A stretch of DNA of 64,000 nucleotides, taken from NCBI RefSeq assembly GCF_905220415.1, contig NC_059554.1, forward strand, positions 5,543,001 to 5,607,000, in the 5' to 3' direction. Made by a program: the position numbers and the translations under genes. The notes beneath the pieces were generated by a model. That model made no database searches and was not told where the DNA came from. It saw nothing but the letters and a program-made list of their open reading frames with translations. Below are positions 26,101 to 39,378 of the stretch, piece after piece; the first letter of the stretch is position 1; the number at the start of each line of letters is the position of its first letter. This DNA comes from Colias croceus. Taxonomy: Eukaryota > Arthropoda > Insecta > Lepidoptera > Pieridae.

Positions 26101-26910
26101 TACATTTTTATTTCAGACTTGTAGACCTTTTTAAAAATTCACAGCACGGAGCCTGTTTCTTTATCCTTGCATGGCGATATTTTTCCAAATAACCCATTAA
26201 AAGTAAATAATATGTAACTAAAAATATAGAGTATCTATAGATGGACATCACAATATTATAATTTCGTACAACTATCCGAAAACAAACTGAAGTTAATCAT
26301 AACAGTTAAATCCAGAGAAATCTATAAATACTGTTCACATTTTGACACGGATTAGAGCCATTATCGTGACGTCACTGGAGCAAAACAGCTGTGCCGAATT
26401 CCCACATTTACGAGAAAATACGACGTGCCTTATTAGTCCACTTGTAGTTATCGTATAGGTATTTTTACCATTCCTTACTACCTGGCCCTACATTTTCTTC
26501 ATTTTTGCTTTCTTGGAATCGCGACGGTGTAATAATCTTTGGTATTTGTATCAATAGTATTTTTAGTAATATATCCACTTATTGGTTTGACGGGAGAATT
26601 GTACTTAAATGTTTTTGTTGCGTTTGTATTTTTATACATATAATACATAATGTAGGCATTTACCAATTATATTGTCGACAGTATCATACTGTCTATAGCG
26701 AAATGAACGAGCAAAGCCTTCATTCTTATCAATGTAAACAAATACATCGCAATCACATCCATAAACTCTTATTCAATAATAATTAGATTAGAATATGCAA
26801 TCTAAGAAAGTACCTACTTTTAAGAAAATAGAAGTCCAGTTTTCTGTTAATATGTAAACCGATTTTCGAACACGTATCATATCGAAAAGTTAACTCGTGG
26901 CAGAGGTCAA

Positions 26911-26986
26911 GACTGTATCGGTTGCAGAGTTCAATTAAATGGTTTTATATTTTTGTGTGACTCTATCGGTTGCAGAGTTAAATAAA
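26911..26986 (+). repeat. Two-copy local direct repeat
   Basis: GACTGTATCGGTTGCAGAGT at 26911 recurs as GACTCTATCGGTTGCAGAGT at 26959, each followed by an AAT-rich tail, giving a 48-bp period. It is probably a small local duplication. Confidence 0.7.
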
Positions 26987-27908
26987 GTGTGTGTTATTTT
27001 ATAATATTATTATTATATTTTCAGATATATCCAGACACCTTCAAAAGGATTACACCCGAACTTTTGGAAGATTAACCTGAAGACATAGAACTAACATGTA
27101 GTACTTTAGATAAGTTTAATGTGTTGTACAATTAATTATTGCTATTAAAAGCAACCGTATACAAAAATTTCAATAAAAACCGAGTATTGTAAGAATATCA
27201 GTCTTTGTCTAACTCGCGAGATGACGTGACGTGAGCGAACACATTTATCTCCTGTAACGCGTGTGTCATCAGATAGCTGGCAACTTATCTCACGACTGCA
27301 AGTTCCTCCGATTTTCGCTCCACTGAACTTTTATCTTGAGTGATGGACGCTTCTAATACTTTTAATGTATAGTAGTGTTTTAGCACGATTGATTTATGCT
27401 TGGAATGGTATGGCCACTTTGCTAATACGTGTAATGTTGATAAATAACGCTTTTTCTTTATTTGTAGCCGTCATTTTTTGTATTCCCAAACAGTCATATG
27501 AATAGAGTAGAGTATAGTTATTACATAGTGGAGTAGAGTAAAATATCACTTATTTACAATGTAAATCTCTTCATCTTCGTTGGTATAGTTTTACTCCGAA
27601 GACGCAGAGAAAAACAATTATTACATTTTGGAAATATTAACCATTTTAATATAACAATAATATGGGCAAGTTTTCGCAAATCACATTCGTCTATTTTGCG
27701 TGAACCTTTTTGATATATTCACAGCTTAATTATTTAAATTATAATATACAAAATTCATTGCTAAATTATTAATTTTGTGTCATTCATAAATACATTGTAA
27801 AATTAATAACAGCCTTTTGTTCAACATACTTTTGAAATGTCAGTCTAATAATTAAACACAATAACAATTCTGTACTCTGTTCACGTCGTAAACAGCTCTT
27901 CAGGCCCA

Positions 27909-27980
27909 ATACGAAGTAAGCTCGTTTGCACCAACTTCATGGAGTTACGAGCGAGTAAGAGCGAGTTGGTTACTTCGTAT
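27909..27980. repeat. 72-bp inverted-repeat element
   Basis: ATACGAAGTAA at 27909-27919 is the exact reverse complement of TTACTTCGTAT at 27970-27980. A second, inner pair (CCAACT/AGTTGG) lies within, and the middle is rich in GAGCGAG words. It has a miniature foldback or MITE-like shape with no clear target duplication. Confidence 0.6.
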
Positions 27981-29612
27981 CGGAAACCTAGTGTTACTTT
28001 TTGATACCCTCCTTAGCAACAAATTGAGATTAGCGATGTAAAAACTAATACAGAACCAGTATTTAGTGCTGATTTACTGCATAGAGGTTTTATATTCTGT
28101 GAATGAATCCTTGTACATTGTATTTTTACGCCAATACTGTTTCTTGCCTCTTGAAATCGACTATTTAAAATGCCACCAAATAATACGATTCTTTGTTTTA
28201 AATTTACTCTGTAATTTTCTTTTTAACTTTAATGATTCAAAAATAGACAGCTATACTATAATATTACGATTAAATAATTTAATTTTCAGAATCATCAGCG
28301 CAAGATCAATCCAGAGATGTGTGGAAAATGCAATTAATTATGACATTATTTTTCCTGGCTTACACTATGTATAAATTATGAATTACACAGCGTTATAAAA
28401 GAGATTTTTCTGTGCCAATTTACTTAACTATCATAAGATTAAAAGTTCAATCTCTTATTAAACTTCAATATAACCATGTGTTTCAAAAATTACCATGATC
28501 GAGCCACAAATAGCGGCAAATTTTGGTGATAGTTTCCCCAATTTTGGTCCGCTCCATCAAGAACCTAGTCCTTTGTTTGTCATGTCATTAAATAGTGATA
28601 TGGGTGTACAAAACGAGCTGGGGCACTTAATGCCAGTCATTGTGATGCTTTATTTTCCCGCTATTTATAGCATATGACTTATTATTTATCCGTTCGTTAA
28701 TTAGGATTATGATTCTATAATACGTTACGTGTTGGTTATAATGATTTGTGTAGTTAGTTTCCAATATAGATGTATCGTGTTTTAGCATATTGGAAAAGAA
28801 TTATAATGGGTAACTATTTGTTTTGCAATATTTTCAGTTTTAAGATTAAATACACACAGTACACGTATGAAATGGTTTTAAAGAAGCCTTTTGGGTGGTG
28901 ATCGTATATGAGAGACTCGGTCAAATATTTTATTAGATTAATTTAAAAAATAACGACCATACTTTTTCGTATTTAATCCTAATATGTGGTAATCAGTTGA
29001 ATATACAAAATGATATTATGTTATTTAGAGTATACATATTATTTGTCAATTTTTAATGTTGTCATTCGCTGTTTGTTAATAAATAGTAGTGAAAAACAAC
29101 GATAACAATGAAAAAACAATTTTATGAGTCATGTCAAATGTCTTTGATACGATGTACCGTTTTTAATAGTGTAAGACATTGGAACAATAAAATAACATGT
29201 TCCATAAAAGTTGTTCGTTAAAAGCGAAATTTCATACGTGAATAAAACATGTTCATGATTCATTAATAAATACTGAAACATCGATATTCGTGAAATAATT
29301 AAAAGTGGCAGGCTATAAATTTAATATCACTCCGGCGCAATATCTCATAGGCGGGAAACCTCATATCATAGGAAATTGAAAATAAATTCCTTTAAGCTTC
29401 CAATTACCCCAATCGAGAACATTGAGTTTTCAGCCAAATAATTTCACTGGGAATCGTGATTTGTGACGTGTCAATTGTGGAACGTACCTGTAATTCAATT
29501 TGAACTGTTCTAAGCATGTACTAGGTACCTATTTGTATAATTGTATATAGCAGATACATTGAAAAGTAAAATCTTCAATGTTAATTGATAATTAAATTAC
29601 TTGTAATTAACT

Positions 29613-29638
29613 AAATTAAATCGCCAACGATTTAATTT
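29613..29638. repeat. Perfect 11-bp hairpin
   Basis: AAATTAAATCG pairs exactly with CGATTTAATTT around the loop CCAA. The surroundings are AT-rich (TAATTGATAATTAAATTAC). It is not followed by a T-run that would mark a terminator. Confidence 0.6.
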
Positions 29639-30181
29639 TGTTTATCATAACATATAACGAAATACTATTTCTTTGTCATTATTGTATTGTATTATAACTA
29701 TAAACTAATGAGGAAAATACTAATTATATTATTATGTATAATATTGTACATCAAAATTTACACTATATTATATATTATTCTAGGCGACTGATCCGTTGGT
29801 AAGTTTTTGTTTCACAATGCTTGAGCAAATGCTAACTTAAGTTTATATTAATTAAAAAATCATCAAATCTAGCATCCTGGCAAAACTCCATCAGCTACCT
29901 AAGTCGACTTACAAACAAAGTTTCCGTAGTAACAACTTAAGTAATTGGCACGTAACATAAGACCTTCATAAGAGACCCACTTCCAAAGGGTCACTCTAAC
30001 GTCAAAGCCACGCATCAATATTGAGCTATAAAGTCGGGTTTGTTTGAAGGCACAAGTTTTGTCGAAGTGAGATGTTGACCTTAGGCATTTTGCTTATGTG
30101 TAAGCTCTCAGGATGACATATTCGAAGGACTCTGTTTACCTACCGGTTATTAGTTGATGGAAAATGTTCTATTTTTTTTCT

Positions 30182-30313
30182 TTTTTGAAGTGAAACTTCT
30201 TTATGCGCGATTACAATAATAATAATAGGTACGGCAATACCGTCACGGCATAGAGTAAGACTTTAAATTTTGGTATCTTTGAATTTTGTCAAAGAAGTTT
30301 CACTTCTGACACA
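30182..30313 (-). mobile_element. MITE, GAAGTGAAACTTCTTT family
   Basis: The ends are TTTTTGAAGTGAAACTTCTT and CAAAGAAGTTTCACTTCTGA, which are inverted repeats. The interior on the minus strand reads GACAAAATTCAAAGATACCA and later GCCGTGACGGTATTGCCGT. The copy at 60580-60725 has the same ends and interior start in the opposite orientation. GAAGTGAAACTTC is itself nearly palindromic, so each end can fold. There is no reading frame. Confidence 0.75.
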
Positions 30314-30541
30314 CAAAGTCTTTTTTTTAATTTTTAAAGATAATAATATGTTGATTATATACCTACGTAGTAACTATACATATAGATTACTAGTGTGGTT
30401 ATACGTGAACATGGAAATGTCATAAATGTTATCTAACTAACTGTAAGCTTTCACTCAATAATGAAATGGAAGTTTTACTTTTGGTTTAATTTAACTCTAC
30501 TCGTAAAACGCCAAAATTTAGATTACAGTACGGCGCTTTCT

Positions 30542-30677
30542 CAACCCACTTCTAAAATAGGAGGTGGTTCTCAATTCGACTTTATTTTTTAGTTTATTCC
30601 CTGATACCTCAGAGCTTTTGACTGGGAGAACTTTCCGGTTGGTCCCATTTAAAATATGTCCATTTGAAGGCGGTTTA
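30542..30677 (+). mobile_element. Short element of the AACCGACTTC/GGAGG family
   Basis: CAACCCACTTCTAAAATAGG begins it and GGTGGTTCTCAATTCGACTT follows, then ACCTCAGAGCTTTTGACTGG and the end TTTGAAGGCGGTTT. The order matches a common lepidopteran repeat, and a second member lies inverted at 54476-54711. The terminal repeats are decayed in this copy. Confidence 0.65.
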
Positions 30678-31820
30678 ACTTTTTGTTACAAAATAATTAT
30701 ACACGATATACTTACTCCGAAATAAACCAAGTGTAAAGATACAAGCAGTCACCAATCATGAGTCCCAAAAAGAATAACCGAATGAAACATGTTTAAGCAG
30801 ACCTAATCTCACATACTTCGTTTAAGCGACGTTGTCACCAACTTAACAAAACCCTTTGAAGTATTTATTATCAAAGCTAATTAGCTCGAGTTGGGCCGTT
30901 TTCAGGCGTAATACGGAGAGGTCATTAAATAAAACGCTCTTTGTTTTCCTTGAAGATGTGACATCATTCGTAGTAAAGTTGAAATTAAACACTAAACTGA
31001 ATAATAAAATAAATGGAAATAAAGTCGTACTCTTAAATACTAAACTTACAATATAATTTAGGTAATTTTAGAGCAAGTCACAAAAAAAGTATTTTTTATA
31101 CATCAATTTGTAAAGAATGTTCTGCTAAACAATTTTAAAGCAACTCGTCACAAATCAATCATGACTCACGAAGTCCCTGTTTGTATTTCCAAATTTACAT
31201 TTCAATTCTCAGTTCAATTATGCTAATTTGTTGTATTTTGAGACCCAACTTGCTATGATTTATTACCCAGAAACATTGTTAATATTACTTCACGGGTAAC
31301 ATTGTAAGAATAATTACTTTCGATAAATAATTTACTATTTTCAATTTCCCATAGGATTCATAAGAATTAGTATAATGCGTTCTTACAAAGTTTTAACAAA
31401 AGCTTAAAAAGTTCTACGTTAATCTATACTAATATTATTTAACATTATATTACAGTTCTCCAAGTAATAAAAATTACGAATATTTATAAATTTTCTTAGA
31501 AACTACTTATTATATAATTATAATATCACTCTTGTATTGTCTCTACGTGTGGGTGTAGCTTTAGTGATGTTTAAATGTGTCCCTAATATAATACCAATTT
31601 AATTTTAGTTTACGTCTTTCTACCTACATCTTGTTACAATAGATAAAACAAACATTGATTCAGTCTATTTCAAGTTCATCGCAACCTTCACCACAAGGTT
31701 TGAATCCGTCCGTTTAAAGTGGATCAAAATCGAGTTTAAAGGATTTACAAACATACAGGTGATGCTAATAAGCGTGTTAAAAAGAAAACCAATTTACAGG
31801 TGTACACGTATACCTTTATA
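30678..31820. other. AT-rich stretch, nothing recognised
   Basis: A 66-codon frame at 30856-31056 has no recognisable feature and is not called. Confidence 0.45.
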
Positions 31821-32214
31821 CAGGGTTACTTGTAAAACACCAACAACCTCGCAGGACAAGATAGCTAACATCTACAACATTTGTTCTACGACTTTTGGCA
31901 CAACACAATAAATTATTTTTAAATGATTTTTGAAGCCTTTATTGTACACTCCTAACATTAATTGTAAGTCTATGTTCTAATCATTATCGAAAGGACGACG
32001 CGACGCCCCCTTCCCCCTCTCCTTCGCTTCTTGTTTACGTAATTTTTGGGATGCGCGTAGAGTTTATAATAATCAAACGGAAAATTAAATTAATATTTAT
32101 TTTTGTATGAAAATAAAATCTAACAAATTATCAAAAGTCGTAGAACAGATGTTGTTACTTATGATGTTAGCTACCTTGTCCTGCGAGGTTGCTGGTGTTT
32201 TACAAGTAACCCTG
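31821..32214. mobile_element. 394-bp TIR DNA transposon, non-autonomous, TATA target site
   Basis: The left end CAGGGTTACTTGTAAAACAC matches the reverse complement of the right end. The repeat runs for about 52 bp with two mismatches, then continues after an indel (GTTCTACGACTTTTG in both arms). It is flanked by TATA at 31817-31820 and at 32215-32218, a 4-bp target duplication. The interior holds a C-rich tract (CGCCCCCTTCCCCCTCTCC) and no transposase frame. I cannot name the superfamily; a 4-bp duplication with CAGGG ends fits several. Confidence 0.8.
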
Positions 32215-32218
32215 TATA

Positions 32219-35200
32219 TTGCAAAATAATTACTCAATCACTCGTGCAGTGTGCACTACAATAATGGATTTCTTTATATCAGAACAATTTATCACCAAGC
32301 AACAAGAAGACATAGGAATTTATATTTGACATTGTGATATATCACCTTTAAAGGGTCATCAGTTAGTATGATAAATGTATTAGACCTTAGGAGATTTAAG
32401 CTTCGAATAAAACTCTGTAAGAGACTTTTTTAGCAAACACTGTTATTACTTTTTACTTTTTGTTTTAGAATTTTATTAAAAAAATTATAAGTACAAAATT
32501 ATCTGATAATGTTACTACTTATTACCATAATTTATTTGTGTTACTCTTTGTACATTCTAAACAGACTAGTGTTAATTGTTAATATTAAAACAATAATATT
32601 TTTACTGCGTTTATTAATTAAATTTAATGTTCATGTTCGAGAAAATAAATAGAGTCTACAAAATAGCCATAAAATGTACTTTAAAAACAATATATTTAAT
32701 AATTTTAAGCTAGTAGTATCATAATTATGCTTTAAAAGAGTGAAGTGAAGCTGTGAATTCCTACTAAAAAAGTAACACTGGAACAAATTTAAGAGAGAAT
32801 GTATCGCGTATTTGGCACTGGCCACAAGGCATTGTCTAATTAAACCAGGATCAGACGGCGCGCGGCGGTGACTTCTGAGAGCGTCTGACTGCTTCGTTTT
32901 GGTTGTTCGCCAACTAGCTCCTTACAAAAACGATCGCCTTGTGGTTGTTTGCAGAACAAGCAATTATAAAGTTTTCGATGCTTTTCAGCTTTTACTAGGT
33001 ATCGTAACGAGGCTTACGACGACTTAATTAGTACAAGGGTTTAAAGCGAAGTCAATAGAGCAATGCCTGAGACGTCTGGTTTTGTAGTTGACGGTTTCAT
33101 GGTATCGATAAAATCTCTATTCAAATATTTAAGCGAATAATTTGCTTTATTAGTAATGTATATTGGTTTTGCTTTGAATACAACAAGGTTTATTGATACT
33201 TAAGTCCAATATTTTTGGTTACCTAATAAATTATTTCTTAACTTGGGATAGATAATAATATCTTGGGACTGGTGTGGAAAATCTTTATTTAAATTAATCA
33301 TTATCGTTACATTCTAATTATTTTTATCCTGATAAGTATCCTATTTGGCTTTCTATTGAATTTTCTCTTGAATTCATCACATACTAAAATGCATTTTCAT
33401 ATAATAAATCAGCTGCATTATAAAAATAAATGTGTATTATTTTAACGCGTTCCCGACCTCGTTTCGAACTGGTAGGTAAAAGTGTGGCAGCGCTATTAAA
33501 ACTTCGAGGCAAGCTTTGGTCGTTAGAGAGCTATACTTTTGCTTGTACATGATGCAATATCTATACTATATTTTACTTTGGATCCTGAAGATCTGCGAGT
33601 GAAAGGGTTGTTGTGTGAGCATACTCTCCAAAGTTTGGTTAACGATACACGTCTTATTATATTGTGTTCGACGTCTGTTAATATCAGATTGTTTGAACAG
33701 AACATTGTGTTTTATGATGCAATAAATAGTGTGCTTTTAATATGAAAAGGTGGTTGTATGTAGGTAATAACTTTAAGAAGAAATCATGAATATATTAAAC
33801 ACTTATTGAATACAATTAAAAAAATAAAGACGACCTATTTGATTAGTTAATAAGTCGATTCTGCTCATGGTAATGTAATAAACAGCTTTTCATTATTGCT
33901 GCGAATAGAAATTGTTTTTTCAAAGCCTCTTCATAACAACCTAAAGTAAACTTTGGATGTAGTTAAGCGAGCTGTATTTCTAATGATAAATTACCAACCA
34001 CAACACCAAAGTAAGAGTCGTAGTGATATAACTGGTGTAAATGTACTCCATCTAACTAATGTTAGCTCGGCTAGTTACTAAACTTTCTGCAAGTGTAGTA
34101 GGAGAGTCAAACGTGATGTTTGTCGTTGCCATAGCAGAATTAATTAAATTTGTGTGTACTCTAAAGATTACATGCGCGTCCCTGTTTGGACAGAGGTTAA
34201 TCTATTATTAAAATGCAGCTGCATACACCGCAGGCGTATCATAGGTACTTGTATTGTACGCTGTTTGCTATAATATGTGTAAACGAATTTATTTGTCAAT
34301 TTATTAATTTTGTGGTGTAGGTTACAGCTTGATCGTGTCGGATCATACCATGTCGTCGATGATTTTTTGCACGTTATGAATATTCTTTGGCAAAATTGTA
34401 TTTGAAAATGAAATGCATAATCATTTTAAAGCTTTAAAGTAACTACACGTTCCATATAAATTGTTAAATGTCTAAAAGCTTTATTAATTTCAACATTATA
34501 TTAGATTTTTCATGGAAGTAATAAAGATAACGGACTGCAGAACAAACAATTATAATAATCACAGCTCTTACCTTCGCTCGCTTGTAATTGCAATGTTTTA
34601 ACGTTCCTTGATTATTTTCAATTAAATTTAAACGCATATGGGTAAAGGATGTTTTATCAACACAATTGTATTTTTGTATCGGCCTATAAAAATACAGTTA
34701 AAAAATTTAATTATGGCAATGCTGGCTCACTTTCCGCACGAATAATTTATTTCGTCGTATATAAAGCAACCCGTTGCTTAAATGTTTTTAATGATATCTT
34801 TTTGCCCACGCCTATGAACCTTTCACTCGTATCATATTAAGACCTGAATAAACATTTTTTCAAACAAATGTATTTTGTAATATAGCTTCGTCAGAGATCG
34901 GTTAAAAGATTTTAGGAGAACATTTAAAAGGACTGCGTATTATATACTTATAGGATAAAAAGCTACCTACTATTTAGTAGCTGCTTTTTAATTAAAAATT
35001 ATCATTTAGTTACATTTCTTGCTTTCAAATGAACTCTAAAAATATTCAATCTTAATACTATATACACAAGGGTGTATGTGTGATATTGAGTAAGGACTCT
35101 ATATAATAAAAACTAAAAAGTATCATTTCATGGTTTGGGCTCATAATTTTCAAATTTTCTGGTGTAAACATCATACAGGCTTTTAATACGTTGACGAATT

Positions 35201-36182
35201 TATAAACCTTTTTAACGAGGTTGTACCTTACCTGTAACATCAGCCTTGTCTGTTGTCCCCGGTCGAGTAGCTGTATCCTAAAAGACAATTATTGTTTTCT
35301 ACGAGGCTCCAACTACAAACAAAATTCAACGAGTATTCATTCCACGCTTTTTGTCTTTACGTCACAGTGCTATTATGTTGCGAAATATATTACGCCTGCA
35401 GTTGGTTAAACTACCGAAAATTGTCTAGTGGAAAATTGGTCGTTTTAGAGATTTATAAGTATAGTCAAAAACCGGGTAATAGAAAAATTGCGTTCTGAAA
35501 CACTGAAATAAAAATATAGTTTTGAAGAAAATTCTTTTAATTTAAAGATCAATCATGTGCTATGTTTATAATAATGTGAGAAATCCATTGTTTATTTTAG
35601 ACAAATTTAACTAAGTAGAATGTAAGTAAATTTATTCTTCCTTATCGGTCATAGAGGTTAATTTTATAATTGAGTATAATTAAATAAGCTTTTCACGTAT
35701 ACCAAGGTTTAACCTGTAAGTATTAACTATGTTTAAACCGTGCAAAGTTTGGAAACAGGAAAATGTAAACTGAAGCCATTAAACAGATTTTAAACTACTT
35801 CGCAAGTTATAAATAGCATTTTCGCAACTTGAGTTTTGACCCGCACAATAAATTTTTGTCACATAATTAGGGTTGAAAGATAAATGTTTATATGAGTTAT
35901 AGCCAGATGTAATAAGAGGATGTTTTTGTTCTTTCTTTAACCTAATTTCAATTTAAATACTGTTAAATACCACGCTCTTTCAATCTAGGATAACATTATT
36001 CAACATCTAGTGTCTATAAATCTTTTGGCTTTTTGGTAAACAATTTGTGATTTAAAATGGCCAATATAAAAAAATAACTTTAATCATCAGAACATTACAG
36101 GCTGGATTAAACCTGGATATGACAACTTTTATCAATCCCAGATTCTTACTGTGTATACCAAGGTTTACATTATATTATAAGT
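32219..36182. other. AT-rich stretch, no supported gene
   Basis: Frames of 60-76 codons occur on both strands and overlap one another (for example 33523-33745), which argues against coding. A GC-richer patch at about 32845-32960 (GACGGCGCGCGGCGGTGAC) is unexplained. Confidence 0.5.
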
Positions 36183-36290
36183 ATCCACTTGGCCAGCGTG
36201 GTGGATTATGGCCTGTACCCTCATAGGAGGCCCGTGTCCCAGCAGTGGGAACGTATATGGGCTGATGATGATGATGATGATGATGATAAG
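36183..36290 (+). mobile_element. LINE 3' end with (GAT)n tail
   Basis: ACTTGGCCAGCGTGGTGGAT, GGAGGCCCGTGTCCCAGCAG and TGGGAACGTATATGGGCTGA are followed by about eight GAT units. The order TTGGCCAGCGTGGTGGA, then AGGCCCGTG, CAGCAGTGGG, TATATGGG and a GAT microsatellite is the familiar end of lepidopteran RTE-like retroelements. Only about 110 bp survive. The His-rich minus-strand 72-codon frame here is the translated microsatellite. Confidence 0.75.
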
Positions 36291-37192
36291 TATAGTATAA
36301 GGTATACGATGTATACCCCATAACAACGTATATTCGAAAACAGCGTATTAGAGATGCAAGACGCCTTGTTCGCTCTAATTCTCGATCAAACATATCACAG
36401 CAGATGCAATCAATAGTGAATAAGATCTTACGGCTCTATACGAGGGATACGACAAAACCTCTGCTTCGGCCTTTCAATCCTTTGTATTCATGACGCCTAG
36501 TAAACAAGGAGGATCCAAATAAGCCGATCTAAATTGTCGATGTACTTATTCTGCTATTCAATTTGACCGCTTATAACACAAAACATAGAGTTTATTGTTT
36601 GTTGTACCTGTTAATAGATGTGTGAATTGTTAATTCGATCGTTGTTAAATGGAGATTTTAAAAAGATTCCACATAATGGAATTATGAAGATATTCCAGTT
36701 TGTTTTCTCACTAAAAATAGGCAACGCTGAGTGCTTTTTTATTTAATTATCGGAAAGTTACCGCTGTGCGAACCGAAATCTAATATTCAAAATCGAACTA
36801 TATTTTGCTTTTATTACCATGTGAACGATTTATAAAAAAATGTATGCATTTTATATAATTTACTGTCATTAAGAAAATGAACAAATATTAACGCAATCCT
36901 CGCAGTAATTCACCGTTGTTGTGTATGCTGCAAGATATACTTATCTAGCATTTGTTTTACTATAATAACTAGGAAAACGGAATGATTACCTACTAGTAAT
37001 AAACATATTTATTAATATCCCTTGCTGTAGCCATCAGCATATCCGGTCTATTACCTTTAGCTTCGGTGACGATCATATGGACGACTATAGGGCTGCCAAC
37101 GACATTTTACATTTAAATTCAAACTATAACAAATACCCAATACTTTTTACAAACAAGAACAAATTTTACCTGTTCCATAAACTTTATTGTTC
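36291..37192. other. AT-rich stretch, nothing recognised
   Basis: I see no supported gene, RNA or repeat here. Confidence 0.45.
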
Positions 37193-37366
37193 ACTAGCGG
37201 TCCGCCCCGGCTTCGGCCGTGGTACATATTAACGATTTCTCTACATAAGAACCATCCTCGTACTTCAAGGAATATGATAAAAAAAGAATTATCGAAATCG
37301 GTTCAGCCGTTCTCGAGTTATGGGCTTACCAACACATTTTAGGATTCAATTTTATATTATAGATTA
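37193..37366 (+). mobile_element. Short interspersed element, CTAGCGGTCCGCCCC family
   Basis: It opens ACTAGCGGTCCGCCCCGGCT, has TAAGAACCATCCTCGTACTT, GAAATCGGTTCAGCCGTTCT and CTTACCAACACATTTTAGGA, and ends TTTATATTATAGAT. It looks full-length by comparison with the copy at 40240-40416. There is no coding capacity. Confidence 0.8.
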
Positions 37367-39378
37367 TTTATACCAGTCTTATAACTATAGTATCTGCAGC
37401 TTTGAACAAGAAGTGTGTTAAATTTAAATAACGCTTTCTATCAAAATTAGTTTCAAACATAATATAACAATTTCAATATATCCATTATCCAATCAATGTT
37501 CAGAGTATCCCATTGAATATACAGATATCTGTCTATATACACTAAATGAATGAATATACCCAGTAAACGTTATTAACTATTCATATTAAATTCATAGATA
37601 TTAAATTAAAGTTCGCATCCCTAAGCTTTCTATATTATTAAACGTATGTGGTTGACATCCTTAGTGGGCAGTAATATACAGGCTCATAGCAATTTACGCC
37701 TTACCAGCCTTCAATACACATAGCTATCTAATTTTAAACCCGTTCATCACAGTTTCAATTCAATATGTTAAATTTTCCAAACAACCGAGCGATCTTACCA
37801 ACCAATGTTTAGATAATTGGGGAATAAACAGAAACGGTTTCAAATATATCGAGATAAAGGATAAACATGTTTACAAAATTAATCATGTGTTCATTAAGCA
37901 GCTTAATGATCTACTTTGTATTACAATAAATTTCATTTCGTATAGCTTATATTTATACTTTGATATAGTCGCTACTTTTTATAATGAAAAATATAATAAA
38001 ACAATTTTCTAGTCCTAAATTACGGTAATCCATTTTAAAGATTATACATATATTATCACCGAGATATATCGGCATTAAATTCATCACCTATTCTTGAAAT
38101 TATTTAACAGTATTTCAGTCAGACGGAACGCTCAGTATCGCAACAAGTCCGATTTTAAATTTCACAGCGGTCCATTCGAGCACATCGAGCGCGGGCTTGG
38201 AAACACAAGACTTCAATTTCAGCCAATAAAAGATTGATATACTTGTAAGTATCGGGAAACTTAAAGCGGGGTATTGCAGAATCCATACGCAGGTACTCAC
38301 CGACTATTTCTATCATCAGCGTCACAGTGCTATTGGAAAAGTTTTTCGATCAACTGAATAGTGCTTTCTACGTGCCATATAAACGGGCAGATGGGACTCT
38401 TTTGTAATTCCACACACAATGCTACGAGCTAAACAGTTTCATAGTTTCATCTTCACGCAACGTCTTCAAATTGGCCCGTTGATAAGATAAAACTATTTTT
38501 CCAAGTCTGCCAATAAAGGAATGTTTATTTCGTTTACTCGCTTTCTACCCGCAGTGTCACGCGCAATAAGAAAATGGCAACAATTTTCTTTTTACTTTGT
38601 TCATTAAATATTACATTGGTTAAGTACGTACGTATTAATAGTAGGTATAAATTAGCATGAAAAAAGTAAAATTTATTTGTAAGAAAAATTTTTTGAAAGA
38701 CTGTGTGCATTTTATTTTTCATTGTTCGTTTATCATAAATATATTCACAGTGCTTATACTTTATCGAACGCCAAGGCATACGAACAACTAATAATAAGTA
38801 ATAATATCGATATTTTTTTTAATATAGATAGAAAGTTAGAAGGCATTAGAAGGCAAAGAATGCCTCTTTCAAATAATGTAAAGAAATAACATCTAGAAAT
38901 AATCCCTACAATACATTGGGAACAATCGCTACTTAAGTAATAAGTATGTAGTAGTTGAGAAGGGTAGACTGACAGGATAGGTTATAGTAAAACAATAATC
39001 ATTTGTCTAGCCACATGAGGCCTAAAAGCAATTACGAAAAAAGCTGATAAAATTAAAACTAAAGAAATTTATCGACTTACTTTTGATTATCTTTCGTTTC
39101 TATATTCTTTAGAATTGAACTGGTTTCAAATGTTTCAAAGCCATGTTCGAAGAAATACCTGAACAAAAGCAGATAGATCATAAATATAACTACCTTATAT
39201 AAAATATGTTTGTACGTCAACCATCTCAATATCTCTTTTACATAGTATGCATTATACAAAATCAGATTTCCAATTGACGGTCGCCGTGTTTGAAAAGGTT
39301 CTATTTAAACTGATTTATTCCCAAATCCTCTACGTAAGCATCGAGTAACCATCAAATCCTTTTTCACGGGGCCAGAAG
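37367..39378. other. AT-rich stretch, no supported gene
   Basis: Minus-strand frames at 38115-38300 and 38534-38779 show no domain and are not called. A GC-richer patch at about 38125-38340 may be conserved non-coding sequence. Confidence 0.45.

Larger units (their letters stand above)
26101..30181. other. AT-rich stretch, no supported gene
   Basis: The longest frames are 93 and 102 codons (26505-26786 and 28066-28374 plus). They are rich in I, F, L, Y, C and N as expected from AT-rich random translation, so they are not called. Small repeats inside are listed separately. Confidence 0.5.

Noticed and set aside
28066..28374. 102-codon plus-strand open frame
   Set aside because: The translation is dominated by I, L, F, N, Y and C, as expected from AT-rich non-coding DNA.
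31690..31710. GGTTTGAATCC as a tRNA B box
   Set aside because: No A box or cloverleaf lies around it on either strand.
36175..36393. 72-codon frame with a histidine run
   Set aside because: The His run is the translated GAT/ATC microsatellite at the LINE tail.
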